A stretch of 64,000 nt of DNA from Faecalicatena contorta (GCF_003149105.1 NZ_QGDS01000002.1:1-64000); one strand, 5' to 3'; positions 52,903 through 62,886 are shown, numbered from the stretch's first letter. The notes: generated from the letters alone by a model not told the origin. Program-made: numbers and translations.

Positions 52903-53607
52903 ATGAACGAAAATGTTTGGGAAAAAGCCTGTCACATATCACCATCTATGATCACGCTCGATATGTGCAATCTTGAACAGCAGTGCAAGCTGGTAGAGGA
53001 AGCGGGACTGGAGATGATTCATGTAGATATACTGGACGGACATTTTAGTCCGAGCATGCCGTTGGGACTGGATACCGTGAAGCAGCTCCGGAAAAAAACC
53101 AATTTGGAATTTGAGGCACATGTCATGGTGACGGATTCTCAGTTCTTCGTCGACGAACTGATTGAAGCAGGTGCATCACAAATTGTTTTCCATATTGAAA
53201 CCTGCGATCATGTGGACGGTATGCTGAATTACATACGCAGCAAAGGTGTCAGAGCCGGTGTAGCTTTGAAACCTGCTACCCCGCTTTGTGAATTAGAATA
53301 TATTCTTGATAAATGTGATGCAGTTCTGTTAATGCTTATCAATCCGGGATTTGCCCAGGTAAAAGGCGAAGAACAGACGCCATATTCTGCGAGAAAGATC
53401 CATGAGCTGCATGAGATGATTAAGGTAAGAGGATTAGACACTAAAGTGATTCTGGATGGGCGCATCTCGCCTGAAAATATCAAAACTTTTGGTATGTCAG
53501 GAGAGGCAAATATTTTTGTTGCCGGAAGTACATGCATTAAGAAAGAAAATCCGGCAGAAAGCATGAAACAGCTGAAAGATCTGGAGGATCAGATTAACAG
53601 CAGATAG
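52903..53607 (+). CDS. Ribulose-phosphate 3-epimerase family (AlsE-like candidate)
   Basis: A 234-residue TIM-barrel epimerase (ISPSMITLDMCNL, IHVDILDGHFSPSMPLG, FEAHVMV, FHIE, GRISPENI). In a hexose operon it is more likely a D-allulose-6-phosphate 3-epimerase (AlsE), giving fructose 6-phosphate, than the housekeeping Rpe. One base separates it from the kinase gene. Confidence 0.88.
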   Translation: MNENVWEKACHISPSMITLDMCNLEQQCKLVEEAGLEMIHVDILDGHFSPSMPLGLDTVKQLRKKTNLEFEAHVMVTDSQFFVDELIEAGASQIVFHIETCDHVDGMLNYIRSKGVRAGVALKPATPLCELEYILDKCDAVLLMLINPGFAQVKGEEQTPYSARKIHELHEMIKVRGLDTKVILDGRISPENIKTFGMSGEANIFVAGSTCIKKENPAESMKQLKDLEDQINSR

Positions 53608-53708
53608 AGTAAGGGGCAAAGATCCCTCGGGCAGTTGCCAAATGTACATGCAAACATGTTCAATTGGCTCGTTGACTTCGCAAAAATTAAGGAAAAGAGG
53701 CAAGTAAC

Positions 53709-54281
53709 ATGGGATATTATAATGACAATTATAATGGCACGGTGAAGGAAGTGTTAGCAGAGATAGATAAGGCACTTGGTGCGGTAGATCAGGAGTCTGT
53801 AGAAAAATTTGTTGCAGCTGTGCTGGAAGCTGACCAGGTATATTTCGTAGGAGTAGGAAGAGTTCTCATTTCCCTCCAAGCAATATGCAAGAGGCTTGCA
53901 CATCTTGGCATTAAGACACACTATGTCGGAGAAATTACAGAGCCTGCAATCACAGGAAACGATTTGCTGGTGGTTGGGTCAGGAAGCGGTGGCTCCCTGT
54001 TTCCGCTGGGAATCGCTAAGAAAGCCCAGGTCATTGGTACAAAAATTGTTCACATCGGCTCTAACCCAAACAGTGAGATGAAAGAGTTGTGCGAATTCAT
54101 GGTGCGCATTCCGGTAAGAACGAAAAATTATCTGGATGATGAGATTGATTCTGTACAGCCTATGACTTCTCTTTTTGAACAGAGTCTCCTGATTTTTGGG
54201 GATGCGGTGGCAAAGATGATTATTGATGAACGTAAGATTGACATGAAAAGCCTTTGGAAATATCATGCAAATCTTGAGTAA
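53709..54281 (+). CDS. SIS-domain sugar-phosphate isomerase (HxlB-like)
   Basis: A 190-residue SIS protein (VYFVGVGRVLISLQAICKRL, DLLVVGSGSGGSLFPLGIAKK, SVQPMTSLFEQSLLIFGDAV). Length and motifs resemble 6-phospho-3-hexuloisomerase. It could interconvert an aldose 6-phosphate and a ketose 6-phosphate in this pathway, for example allose-6-P and allulose-6-P. That role is inferred only from neighbours. The 101-base gap before it is the largest early in the operon. Confidence 0.85.
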   Translation: MGYYNDNYNGTVKEVLAEIDKALGAVDQESVEKFVAAVLEADQVYFVGVGRVLISLQAICKRLAHLGIKTHYVGEITEPAITGNDLLVVGSGSGGSLFPLGIAKKAQVIGTKIVHIGSNPNSEMKELCEFMVRIPVRTKNYLDDEIDSVQPMTSLFEQSLLIFGDAVAKMIIDERKIDMKSLWKYHANLE

Positions 54282-54304
54282 TCAAAGCACGGAAGGGAAT
54301 GGTT

Positions 54305-55363
54305 ATGAATAAGAATCTAATGAAATATTGCGGAAGTTTTCAGCAGCTGGTTTATGCGAGGCCAATCAGTTATAAAGAAGGACGTGCTGAACATCTGAAC
54401 GCAATAGAAGCAAAATGTGGAGATATTTCTTTTCACTCAGCAGCCGGCAAGGCACTGGATATTACAGACTTTTCCTATAAGGGAATGAATATGACTTTTC
54501 TGGCAAAACCGGGACTGGAAGGAAGAAACCACTATGATACGAATGGAGAAGAAGCACTCAGAAGTATTATGGGAGGCCTGTTCTTTACCTGTGGCCTGGA
54601 AAATATTTGTGCACCATGTACGGCAGACGGAAAAGATTATCCAATGCATGGAAGAATGCGTACAACTCCTGCAGAACATGTGAGTACGGATGTGGTAAGT
54701 GAAGGCGATATCTGTAAACTGATTATTTCTGGAGAGATGAGAGAAGCCGAACTGTTCGGTGAAAACATGGTACTCCGCAGAAGAATTGAGAGTGTCCTGG
54801 GTGAAAATAGTATTACTGTAACTGACGAGATTGAAAATCAGGCATTTCGCCCGGAACCTCTGATGCTGCTGTATCACTGTAATATTGGTTATCCATTCTT
54901 GAATGAAAAATGCCGGCTGTATGTTCCCACCAAAAAGGTAACAGGCAGAGAACAATTCTCTGTAGAACATGAAGAACGCTGGAACATGATGGAAACACCA
55001 ATTGACAATGAACGTGAATATGTATTTATTCACGATGTACAGTCTGATGAAAATTTGGATACTATCGTACTGGTGGTAAATCACGGGCTGAACATCGGAC
55101 TTACAATCGAATTTAATCAAAAAAATCTTCCATATTTTATGGAATGGAAGTCTATAGCTTCCGGAGATTATGTTCTGGGACTTGAACCATCTAATTCTAG
55201 TGTATATGGCAAGCTTCATCATATTGAAAATAACAGCGTGCATTATCTCCAGCCATTTGAGAAAGAGACGAACACATTGAAGTTCTCTGTGATCGATGGT
55301 AAAGAAGAGATTGAAAAAGTCATTAATAAAATTACTAATTTAAACAGACAAAAGGAGAATTAA
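54305..55363 (+). CDS. DUF4432 / aldose epimerase-like protein
   Basis: A 352-residue galactose-mutarotase-fold protein (YKGMNMTFLAKPGLEGRNHY, GGLFFTCGLENI, HGRMRTTPAEHV, LYHCNIGYPFL). DUF4432 members occur with sugar operons and may mutarotate or epimerise a sugar. The start at 54305 follows AAGGGA; the ATG two codons earlier is too close to it. Two bases separate it from the isomerase. Confidence 0.85.
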   Translation: MNKNLMKYCGSFQQLVYARPISYKEGRAEHLNAIEAKCGDISFHSAAGKALDITDFSYKGMNMTFLAKPGLEGRNHYDTNGEEALRSIMGGLFFTCGLENICAPCTADGKDYPMHGRMRTTPAEHVSTDVVSEGDICKLIISGEMREAELFGENMVLRRRIESVLGENSITVTDEIENQAFRPEPLMLLYHCNIGYPFLNEKCRLYVPTKKVTGREQFSVEHEERWNMMETPIDNEREYVFIHDVQSDENLDTIVLVVNHGLNIGLTIEFNQKNLPYFMEWKSIASGDYVLGLEPSNSSVYGKLHHIENNSVHYLQPFEKETNTLKFSVIDGKEEIEKVINKITNLNRQKEN

Positions 55364-55365
55364 TA

Positions 55366-56046
55366 ATGAAAAGATCTGAAATCAATGCAGTAATTAAAAA
55401 GTTTGAGGCATTGCTGAATGAGTATAAGTTTGCTCTTCCGCCATTCTTGAGCTTTACCCCGGAAGAGTGGGCGGACAAAGGGCATGAGTATGATGAAATA
55501 CGTGACAATTTTCTTGGCTGGGATGTGACAGATTATGGAGAGGGACATTTCGATACACTCGGCTTGGCGCTTATCACAATCAGAAATGGTAATATACATA
55601 ATCCAAAATATAAAAAGATGTATGCTGAAAAGATCATGATGTGTGATTCTGGTCAGGTGTCACCAATGCATTATCACAAGAACAAAATGGAAGACATCAT
55701 CAACCGCGGGGGAAATGATATTATTTTTACTTTCTGCAATGCAAATCCGGAGACAGGCGAATACCTTGATACAGATGTTCTGATCTGCCAGGACGGCAGA
55801 CAATATACTTTGCCGGCAGGCAGCAAGGTTACTCTTCGTAGAGGTGAAAGTATGACTTTATATCCATATCTGGGACATGAGTTCGTTATTCCTGAAGGCG
55901 GGCCGGCTCTGATTGGTGAAGTATCTATGACAAACGATGATAATACAGATAACTTTTTCAAAGAGCCACTGGGAAGGTTTCCTGTAATAGAAGAAGATGA
56001 GCCGGCATACAGACTGCTCTGCAATGAGTATCCGGATGCAATGTAG
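55366..56046 (+). CDS. D-lyxose/D-mannose isomerase (cupin type)
   Basis: A 226-residue cupin-fold ketol-isomerase. The metal site has HYHKNKMEDI and a later LGHEFVIPEGG His. The family converts D-lyxose to D-xylulose and D-mannose to D-fructose. The opening MKRSEINAVIKKFEALLNEY is typical. It starts two bases after DUF4432. It would turn an imported aldose into the ketose for the PfkB kinase. Confidence 0.93.
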   Translation: MKRSEINAVIKKFEALLNEYKFALPPFLSFTPEEWADKGHEYDEIRDNFLGWDVTDYGEGHFDTLGLALITIRNGNIHNPKYKKMYAEKIMMCDSGQVSPMHYHKNKMEDIINRGGNDIIFTFCNANPETGEYLDTDVLICQDGRQYTLPAGSKVTLRRGESMTLYPYLGHEFVIPEGGPALIGEVSMTNDDNTDNFFKEPLGRFPVIEEDEPAYRLLCNEYPDAM

Positions 56047-56104
56047 TATTGATAGCAACGTGATAAATCACGTTAGCATAAATTAAAAAAGGGAGGAACA
56101 AAAA

Positions 56105-57139
56105 ATGAAGAAAAAAGTATTATCAGCATTAATTGCAGCAATGATGGTTGTATCTCTGACCGCATGTGGAAGTGGAGCTACTGCGGAAAAGAAGGACTCA
56201 GCAACGGAAACTGCCAAGACAGAGGAGACAGAAGAAGCCGGTGAGACAAAGGAACTTTCTGATTTGAAGCTCGCTTTCATCGTTGGTACAGAAAATGATG
56301 CTTTCTACCAGAGTGTACAGGCTGGTATCAAGGCAGAGTGTGAGAAGCTTGGAATTCCTTCTCCAACAATGGGAGACCAGCAGCTTGATGGATCTATCTG
56401 TACAGACCTTATCAACAACTATGTTGCAGCTGGTTACGATGCAATTGCTCTTTCTGCTAATGACCCTGCAGGTACAGTTCCTGCATTACAGGCAGCTAAC
56501 GCAGCAGGCGTAAAGATTTTTACATTTGACTGTACTCTTGATGATGAATATATTGATGAGTACCTCTCGTTTGTAGGATCTGATAACAAAGCTGGTGGTG
56601 TTACAGCAGGTGAATACATTGCAGAGCATGCTCCGGAAGGATCCAAAGTTGGATGTATTACATACGCATCTGCACAGTCTACCCAGGATCGTCAGGCTGG
56701 TTTTGAAGAAACCATCCAGGCAGCTATCGATGGCGGGAAAGATCTTACTCTGATTGAGTCTATGGATGCTGATAATGATCAGTCTAAAGCAGCTGATATT
56801 ATGCAAAACTGGGTAACACAGTATGGTGATGAACTTTCTTACATATTCGTAGTAGGTGATCCAACAGGTTACGGTGCACTTTCTGCTATCCAGTCTGCAG
56901 GTTCAGACACAAAGATTGTTGGTTTTGATGCAGGCCAGACAGCGTGCGAATACATCGCTGATCCAGAAGTTGGTAAGATTTGGGTAGCAGAAGTTGCTCA
57001 GGATCCGGAAGGAATCGGCGCTGGTATCGTTGGTAAGATGGCTGAATATTTCCAGACAGGTGCTGTAGCTGGTGATAAGAAAGACCTTATCGAGTGTAAC
57101 CTTGTAACAAAGGATAATGTTAAGGATTACCTCAAATAA
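56105..57139 (+). CDS. Sugar ABC transporter substrate-binding lipoprotein (RbsB-like)
   Basis: A 344-residue CUT2 binding protein. The lipobox LTACGSG follows the signal peptide. The periplasmic-binding type I fold has KLAFIVGTENDAFYQSVQAG, ALSANDPAGTVPALQAAN and VGFDAGQTACEYI. Codon bias toward abundant expression is suggested by repeated GCTGGT/GTTGCA-type codons. A hairpin terminator immediately after probably keeps it more abundant than the ATPase and permease. Confidence 0.93.
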   Translation: MKKKVLSALIAAMMVVSLTACGSGATAEKKDSATETAKTEETEEAGETKELSDLKLAFIVGTENDAFYQSVQAGIKAECEKLGIPSPTMGDQQLDGSICTDLINNYVAAGYDAIALSANDPAGTVPALQAANAAGVKIFTFDCTLDDEYIDEYLSFVGSDNKAGGVTAGEYIAEHAPEGSKVGCITYASAQSTQDRQAGFEETIQAAIDGGKDLTLIESMDADNDQSKAADIMQNWVTQYGDELSYIFVVGDPTGYGALSAIQSAGSDTKIVGFDAGQTACEYIADPEVGKIWVAEVAQDPEGIGAGIVGKMAEYFQTGAVAGDKKDLIECNLVTKDNVKDYLK

Positions 57140-57176
57140 TTACCACAATCATAGAGACGGAGTATTATATAGGTCC

Positions 57177-57212
57177 AAAGTGCCCAGGCCATTGAACTGG
57201 GCACTTTTTATA
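57177..57212 (+). terminator. Internal terminator between binding protein and ATPase
   Basis: AAAGTGCCCAG (57177-57187) pairs with CTGGGCACTTT (57197-57207), then TTTA. Partial termination here would lower downstream expression. Confidence 0.8.
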
Positions 57213-57345
57213 CCAGGAAAGTTTTCTTTCCGGGTATAAAAAACCCGACCGGGGATGCGCACTACGCACATAATAAAAATGGCCGCTAAAGCGGCCGCAC
57301 TTCGGCGCGAGAGTCTGGCAAGCCAGACTCCGTATTCAAAAAAGA
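57208..57345. repeat. Dispersed intergenic element, copy B, inside operon
   Basis: It contains a CCAGGAAAG/CTTTCCGGG hairpin, then AAAAACCCGA and the 45-bp core 57249-57293, identical to 12950-12994. A CGCGAGAGTCTGGCAAGCCAGACTCC hairpin tail follows. Its location within an operon, between binding protein and ATPase, is unusual. Confidence 0.85.
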
Positions 57346-57363
57346 TGAAATGGAGGAACAGGT

Positions 57364-58866
57364 ATGAGACCGTTCTTACAGGTAAGGAATATTGCAAAAG
57401 AATTTCCGGGTGTAAAAGCGCTGGAGGATATCAGTATTGACTTTTATCCAGGTGAATGCCATGCACTGGTTGGTGAAAATGGTGCCGGAAAATCTACTTT
57501 GATCAAGATAATTGCTTCAATCTACAAGCCTACGAGGGGTGAAGTGTTTCTGGACGGAAAAGTATGTAATTTCAAAAACCCCAAAGATGCTCTGGATGCA
57601 GGAATTGCGGTTATCGCACAGGAAACAGCCATTGCACCACATCTCAGTGTAGCCGAGAATATGTATCTTGGATGTGAACCTAAAAAAGCAAACGGAATGC
57701 TCGACCGTAAAAAAATGGAGTCCGATGCTCAGGAAGTGCTGCACGAAATGGGGCTTGAAATCGACGCTCATACACTTTGTGCCAGGTTAACAGCCGCTCA
57801 GCTGCAGATGGTAGAAATCGCAAAGGTCATTTCTAAGCATGCAAAAGTAGTAGTACTTGATGAACCAACATCATCACTCTCTGAGAAAGAGATTGAATCT
57901 CTTTTTGAACAGGTCCGCAAGATGAAAGCCGCGGATACAACTATGATTTACGTGACTCACCGTATGGCTGAGCTGCCAATCATCTGTGAGAGATGTTCTA
58001 TTTTCCGAGATGGCTTAAAAGTTGCAGAATATAAAGTAAATGAAGTAAGTGAACAGACAATTGTTAATAGCATGGTTGGCCGTGAATTGGGAGCTTATGT
58101 TAAGCCTGAACATACCGCAAAGGAAGAAATTCTTCGTGTTGAGGGTCTCTGTCAGGAAGGCATATTTGAAAATATCAGTTTCCATGCTAATGCCGGTGAG
58201 ATTGTAGCATTCTCCGGACTGGTAGGAGCCGGACGTACAGAAGTCATGGAGGCAATCTTTGGTGCAACAAAAATTACATCCGGTAAAGTGTTTTTGTATG
58301 GCGAAGAAGTACATTTTAAGAACCCAGAAGACGCTATTAGCAGAAAAGTCGGGCTTGCTACAGAAGACCGCCGTCGTACAGGCCTCCTTCTCAAAAAGAG
58401 TATTCAGGAAAATATTGCTCTTCCAAATCTTCCATTCCACGCAAAGAAAGGTTTTGTCAATGTACCATGGGAAAAGGAAATCAGTGATGAGTACATGGAA
58501 AAACTGAAAATTAAAGCACCGAATATTAAGACACTTTGTGGGAATCTTTCCGGTGGTAATCAGCAGAAAGTTATCCTTTCTAAATGGTTGGCGGCTGGTG
58601 TAAAATTGTTGATTCTTGATGAACCAACAAAAGGCATTGATGTTAATGCAAGAGCTGAATTTTATGCTTTGATGAATAAGTTCGTTGAAGACGGCGGATG
58701 TATCGTTATGGTGTCTTCGGATATGCCGGAGATTATTAAGGTAGCTGACAGAGTATATGTTATGTCAGAGGGCCGCCAGACTGGTGAGTTAAATCGCCAG
58801 GAGATAAACGAGCTGAATTTGATTTCTCTTGCAAGCCCTGTTTCTGAAGAATCGGACCCCAATTGA
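57364..58866 (+). CDS. Sugar ABC transporter ATP-binding protein (RbsA-like)
   Basis: A 500-residue duplicated ATPase. The first half has Walker A GENGAGKST and Walker B VVVLDEPTSS. The second half has a degenerate A site (GLVGAGRTE), signature LSGGNQQK and Walker B LLILDEPTKG. It is the CUT2 type that serves ribose, galactose, xylose or allose importers. GGAGG precedes the ATG. Confidence 0.95.
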   Translation: MRPFLQVRNIAKEFPGVKALEDISIDFYPGECHALVGENGAGKSTLIKIIASIYKPTRGEVFLDGKVCNFKNPKDALDAGIAVIAQETAIAPHLSVAENMYLGCEPKKANGMLDRKKMESDAQEVLHEMGLEIDAHTLCARLTAAQLQMVEIAKVISKHAKVVVLDEPTSSLSEKEIESLFEQVRKMKAADTTMIYVTHRMAELPIICERCSIFRDGLKVAEYKVNEVSEQTIVNSMVGRELGAYVKPEHTAKEEILRVEGLCQEGIFENISFHANAGEIVAFSGLVGAGRTEVMEAIFGATKITSGKVFLYGEEVHFKNPEDAISRKVGLATEDRRRTGLLLKKSIQENIALPNLPFHAKKGFVNVPWEKEISDEYMEKLKIKAPNIKTLCGNLSGGNQQKVILSKWLAAGVKLLILDEPTKGIDVNARAEFYALMNKFVEDGGCIVMVSSDMPEIIKVADRVYVMSEGRQTGELNRQEINELNLISLASPVSEESDPN

Positions 58867-58916
58867 CATCAGAGTAAGCCATTACAAATATACGTTTATA
58901 AAGAGAGGAAAATAAT

Positions 58917-59903
58917 ATGAAAAAAGCTAATATTAAACAGTTGGCCACTGATAATATTGTTATTATGGTACTAATCCTGCTTGTGATTGGTTTTTCAATT
59001 GGTAACGCAACATTCCTTAAACCGGCGAATGTTATTAACTTATTTGGACAGATGTGTCTGAATGCAATCCTGGCAACAGGCCTTACATATGTAATTATTC
59101 TTGGCGGCATTGATATCAGCGTTGGTTCTGCGATGGCTATCACTGGTATTCTTGCAGCACAGGCTGTTCTGGCACTTGATGTAAAATCTACAGCTCTAAT
59201 TATTGTAATTCAAATCGTTGTGGGTATTGCAGGCGGTGCAGTCATCGGTCTGTTTATCGGATGGCTGGTTGCATACAGACGTCTGGTACCTATGATCTGT
59301 ACTCTTTCTCTGATGCAGGCTTTCCGTGGACTGGCTTACATCATCTCAGGCGGCGGCCCTGTATATGGGCTTCCAAACGGATTTTCTTTACTTGGAGCAG
59401 GACGTCTGATTAAAACAGAAAGTTTTAAGATGGGTATTATCCCATGTATTGTTATTTTCACAATAATAGTCGTTGTTTTTTTCCACATAGTCCTGACAAA
59501 AACAGTATTTGGGCGTCATGTATTTGCAGTTGGCTCCAATGCATCTGTAGCTCATATGTGTGGTATTGATACAAAGAAGGTTACTCTGAAAAGCCATACA
59601 ATCTGTGGCATCACAGCCGGCCTTGCCGGAGTAATTGCTGCTTCAAAGGTTAACAACGGACATCCTGCATCTGGTGATGGTTACGAAATGTTTGCCATCG
59701 CAGCAACGGTTCTTGGCGGAACGTCTCTGTCTGGTGGTTCCGGATCTGTAGCAAGAGCAATGTTTGGCTGTGCAATCATCGCAATTATCAACAATGGTAT
59801 GACCCTGATGGAAATCTCCGCTTATTGGCAGAAAGTCGTAATTGGCGCCATTATCATTCTGGCTGTAATGCTTGATATGGCTCAGAAGGGAAAATCTGAA
59901 TAG
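58917..59903 (+). CDS. Sugar ABC transporter permease (RbsC-like)
   Basis: A 328-residue permease with 8-10 helices (NAILATGLTYVIILGGIDISVGS, GGTSLSGGSGSVARAMFG). It forms a homodimer with the RbsA-like ATPase. The gene lies 50 bases after it with GAGAGG before the ATG. Confidence 0.94.
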   Translation: MKKANIKQLATDNIVIMVLILLVIGFSIGNATFLKPANVINLFGQMCLNAILATGLTYVIILGGIDISVGSAMAITGILAAQAVLALDVKSTALIIVIQIVVGIAGGAVIGLFIGWLVAYRRLVPMICTLSLMQAFRGLAYIISGGGPVYGLPNGFSLLGAGRLIKTESFKMGIIPCIVIFTIIVVVFFHIVLTKTVFGRHVFAVGSNASVAHMCGIDTKKVTLKSHTICGITAGLAGVIAASKVNNGHPASGDGYEMFAIAATVLGGTSLSGGSGSVARAMFGCAIIAIINNGMTLMEISAYWQKVVIGAIIILAVMLDMAQKGKSE

Positions 59904-59912
59904 AAAATAAAT

Positions 59913-60896
59913 ATGATGGTAGGGGATATGAAAAATTTTTTAATTATTGATATAGGCGGAACAAAGACTACCGCAGTTATTTTTAATGATCAGGGGAAGC
60001 CAATAACAGACTTTAAAGTCAGAAAATCCAGAACTTACGAAGGTGAAAATGCAGTCTTCCAGAACACCATAGAGCTTGCTTATGAGGTTTTGGAAGAAGC
60101 AGGGAAGACCAGGAAAGATATTGCTGGTATTGGTGTTGCTGCCCCCGGTCCACTTGATTATAGAACAGGATTGATCATTGATGCTCCTATGATGGGATGG
60201 AAGAACTTTCCGCTGGGCGATTGTCTCAGAGAAGAATTCGGCGTCCCTGTCTATGTAGAGAATGACGGCAATCTTGGTGCCCTTGCCGAAGCTAATGTTG
60301 GTGTTGCCAGGGGGGAGAATGTTGTTTTATATCAGACCATCAGTACAGGCTGTGGCGGTGGTATTGCAATAGATGGGAAGATATACCACGGCCGTAATGG
60401 ATTTGCAGGAGAATTTGGTCATGTTTCCGTAAACTTTTCAGGTCCAAAGTGTGGATGCGGCGGAAGCGGATGTTTTGAACTTTATGCATCCGGCTCTGCT
60501 GTTAATAGCCGAATGAAGAGAGATATCAAGAGTGGTATCAAATCAAGGGCATTCGAATCTATTGATTATAATCCTGAAAAAGTAAATGGGAAGATTTTAA
60601 GTGATGCAGCAGAGAAAGGTGATCTTTATGCGATTAGCATGCTGCAGCAGGAAGGTTACTATATTGGAGTCGGTTTAGCCAATTTGATGAATTTATTTGA
60701 TCCAGATGTTATTGTTCTGGCCGGCGGAATGGTCAAGGCTGATAAATACTTCTGGTATACCATGATGAATGAGATTCGCAGACATGCCTGTTTCCAGTTT
60801 GATGAAGAAAGAATACGAATTTCACAGTTGAATGATAAGGTAGTAGCTTATGGTGCATACGTTATGGTGAAGAATGCATTGGACGGAAGGCTGTAG
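59913..60896 (+). CDS. ROK-family sugar kinase (glucokinase/AlsK-like)
   Basis: A 327-residue ROK kinase. Phosphate-binding NFLIIDIGGTKTTAVIF, catalytic VYVENDGN, and the zinc motif CGCGGSGCFELYAS identify it. Unlike the divergent ROK regulator it has no helix-turn-helix. The start could be 59913, 59916 or 59928; none has an ideal ribosome site (GTAGGGG lies just before 59928). In E. coli allose metabolism AlsK is a ROK kinase, and a similar role is possible. Confidence 0.9.
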   Translation: MMVGDMKNFLIIDIGGTKTTAVIFNDQGKPITDFKVRKSRTYEGENAVFQNTIELAYEVLEEAGKTRKDIAGIGVAAPGPLDYRTGLIIDAPMMGWKNFPLGDCLREEFGVPVYVENDGNLGALAEANVGVARGENVVLYQTISTGCGGGIAIDGKIYHGRNGFAGEFGHVSVNFSGPKCGCGGSGCFELYASGSAVNSRMKRDIKSGIKSRAFESIDYNPEKVNGKILSDAAEKGDLYAISMLQQEGYYIGVGLANLMNLFDPDVIVLAGGMVKADKYFWYTMMNEIRRHACFQFDEERIRISQLNDKVVAYGAYVMVKNALDGRL

Positions 60897-60949
60897 GATA
60901 CGGCGAAAATAAGGAATAATTAATTTTTAGGATAAAAAGGAGAAATGAC

Positions 60950-61885
60950 ATGCCATTATTAACAATGAAACAGATTATGGCTGATTCTGTTAAACGTGCT
61001 ACAACAGATGTAAAGCCAGAAGAAAGATATGCAGTAGGAGCTTTTAACTTTAGTACTCTTGAAGAGATGATTGGTATCGTAGAAGGCGCAAAAGAAAAAA
61101 ACTCACCAGTTATTCTGATGGCTTCTTTAGGTGCTGTTAAATATTATAACAATTCTCTGGAATTGATCGCTGATACAGCAAGGGGGCTGGCAATGGCTTA
61201 TCCCGAAGTTCCAATCTGTCTCCATCTTGATCATGCAACGGATCTTGAGCAGATTAAACACGCAGTTGTTGCTGGATTTACGAATGTTATGATCGATGCT
61301 TCTCAGGAATCTTTTGAAGTGAACATTGCAAAATCTAAAGAAATCGCTGATTTTGCACACAATCACAGTGTATATGGTGTTGATGGATGCTCAGTGGAAG
61401 CTGAACTTGGCATGCTGGCAGGACACGAGGATGAAGTTCATGTAGAGGAATCTGGGAAGGCTTACACAGACCCTTCACTTGTACGTGAATTTGTTGAAAA
61501 AACAGGAATTGATGCCCTTGCAGTTTCTATTGGCACTGCACATGGTTACTATAAAGCAGATCCGGAGATCAGATTTGATCTTCTGGAAAAAATTCGCAAA
61601 CAAACGGATGTTGCAATTGTTCTTCACGGCGGTACTGGCGTTCCGGAAGAAGATTTCAAGAAATGTGTTGCGATGGGTATGAGCAAGATCAATGTGGGTA
61701 CCGGATTGAAGAAAGTATTTTCAGAAGGGGTGAAAAGTGCAGTTAAGCCAGAAGAAAACGATCCTCGTAAAGTCGTTGGGCCTGGACGTCATGCAATCTC
61801 TGCAGAAATCGCGAAGAATTGTGATTTGTTCAATTGCACCGGAAAAGCACCATATGTTTTGAAAAGCATTTATTCAGAAATTTAA
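60950..61885 (+). CDS. Class II ketose-1,6-bisphosphate aldolase
   Basis: A 311-residue zinc aldolase (VGAFNFSTLEEMIGIVEGAK, CLHLDHATD, VEAELGMLAGHED, IGTAHGYY, LHGGTG). It cleaves fructose- or tagatose-1,6-bisphosphate to DHAP and glyceraldehyde 3-phosphate. The GGAG site sits before the ATG at 60950. It provides the last step of the operon's presumed route. Confidence 0.93.
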   Translation: MPLLTMKQIMADSVKRATTDVKPEERYAVGAFNFSTLEEMIGIVEGAKEKNSPVILMASLGAVKYYNNSLELIADTARGLAMAYPEVPICLHLDHATDLEQIKHAVVAGFTNVMIDASQESFEVNIAKSKEIADFAHNHSVYGVDGCSVEAELGMLAGHEDEVHVEESGKAYTDPSLVREFVEKTGIDALAVSIGTAHGYYKADPEIRFDLLEKIRKQTDVAIVLHGGTGVPEEDFKKCVAMGMSKINVGTGLKKVFSEGVKSAVKPEENDPRKVVGPGRHAISAEIAKNCDLFNCTGKAPYVLKSIYSEI

Positions 61886-61920
61886 ATCTGAAGAAGAAAA
61901 AGAGAAGGCGGTGAAAGGGA

Positions 61921-62886
61921 TTGGCTGAGATATGGACAATGGGTGAAGCTCTGGTTGAGGTTATGAGAACGGAGGTTAATAAACCTTTAAATGAAACTGC
62001 ATTATTCAGAGGACCGTTTCCATCCGGGTCTTCTTCAATCATGATTTCTACTGTAGCAAGAATGGGCCATAGCTGCGGTATTATTTCGGGTGTTGGAAAA
62101 GACGGGTTTGGAGAGTGTCTTTTGGACCGTCTGAATAAAGATGGTGTAGATACTTCTAAAGTGCTGGTAGATCCAGATGGTTCCACGGCTTGTGCATTTG
62201 TATCCTATGATGATGAGGGCGAACGTAAATTTATATTCCATTGGGATGACACTCCTGCAACGAAAGCCAAAATGCCTGATGTTACGGAACCATCCTTGAA
62301 GGATGCAAAATTTTTACATATTATGGGATGTGCACTGACTGCCCGTCTGAGTTATGGATGGGAGATCGTGAATACTGCAAGGGCAATGAAAGAGCAGGGT
62401 ACAAAAATCAGCTTTGATCCCAATGTACGTGTGGAGCATCTGACCAATTCAAATAAGAGTAAAGAGTCTTTTGAAATCATCAATGCTGTTCTGGAAATGA
62501 CCAATGTGTTTGCTCCTGGTATTGATGAATTAAAGCTTCTTACAGGAACTGAAGATGTTGAAGAAGCTGTAAAGAAATGTTTTGAAAATTCAAATCTGGA
62601 AATTCTGTTCCTGAAGAGAGGCTCTGATGGATCCAGAATCTATACAAGAGACGGACAAGTTATTGAACAAGGATTATACAAGGTGGAAGCTGTAGATCCA
62701 ACTGGTGCAGGCGATACTTCAATTGGGGCTTTCTTGTGTGCGCTTCTGGAAGAAAAAGACATGAAAGAATGTGCTGAGATTGCTGCAGCAGCCGGTGCGC
62801 TGAATGTAGCTGCATTTGGCCCAATGGAAGGTAAGATTAGTCCGGAAAACGTTCAGGCCATGAGAAACGGAACTTTTAAAGCTTAG
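61921..62886 (+). CDS. PfkB-family carbohydrate kinase, second copy
   Basis: A 321-residue kinase (IWTMGEALVEVMRTEV, catalytic DPTGAGDTSIGAFL). TTG at 61921 is taken as start, with AAGGCGG about ten bases before; starting at the next ATG would remove half of the first strand. It could be a 6-phosphofructokinase/tagatose-6-P kinase or act on an aldonate (the 2-keto-3-deoxygluconate kinase group looks similar). Confidence 0.87.
   Translation: MAEIWTMGEALVEVMRTEVNKPLNETALFRGPFPSGSSSIMISTVARMGHSCGIISGVGKDGFGECLLDRLNKDGVDTSKVLVDPDGSTACAFVSYDDEGERKFIFHWDDTPATKAKMPDVTEPSLKDAKFLHIMGCALTARLSYGWEIVNTARAMKEQGTKISFDPNVRVEHLTNSNKSKESFEIINAVLEMTNVFAPGIDELKLLTGTEDVEEAVKKCFENSNLEILFLKRGSDGSRIYTRDGQVIEQGLYKVEAVDPTGAGDTSIGAFLCALLEEKDMKECAEIAAAAGALNVAAFGPMEGKISPENVQAMRNGTFKA

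Noticed and set aside
54437..55243. Long minus-strand frame opposite the DUF4432 gene
   Set aside because: Composition and residue pattern are typical of an antisense shadow; the plus-strand gene is tightly packed in an operon with family motifs.
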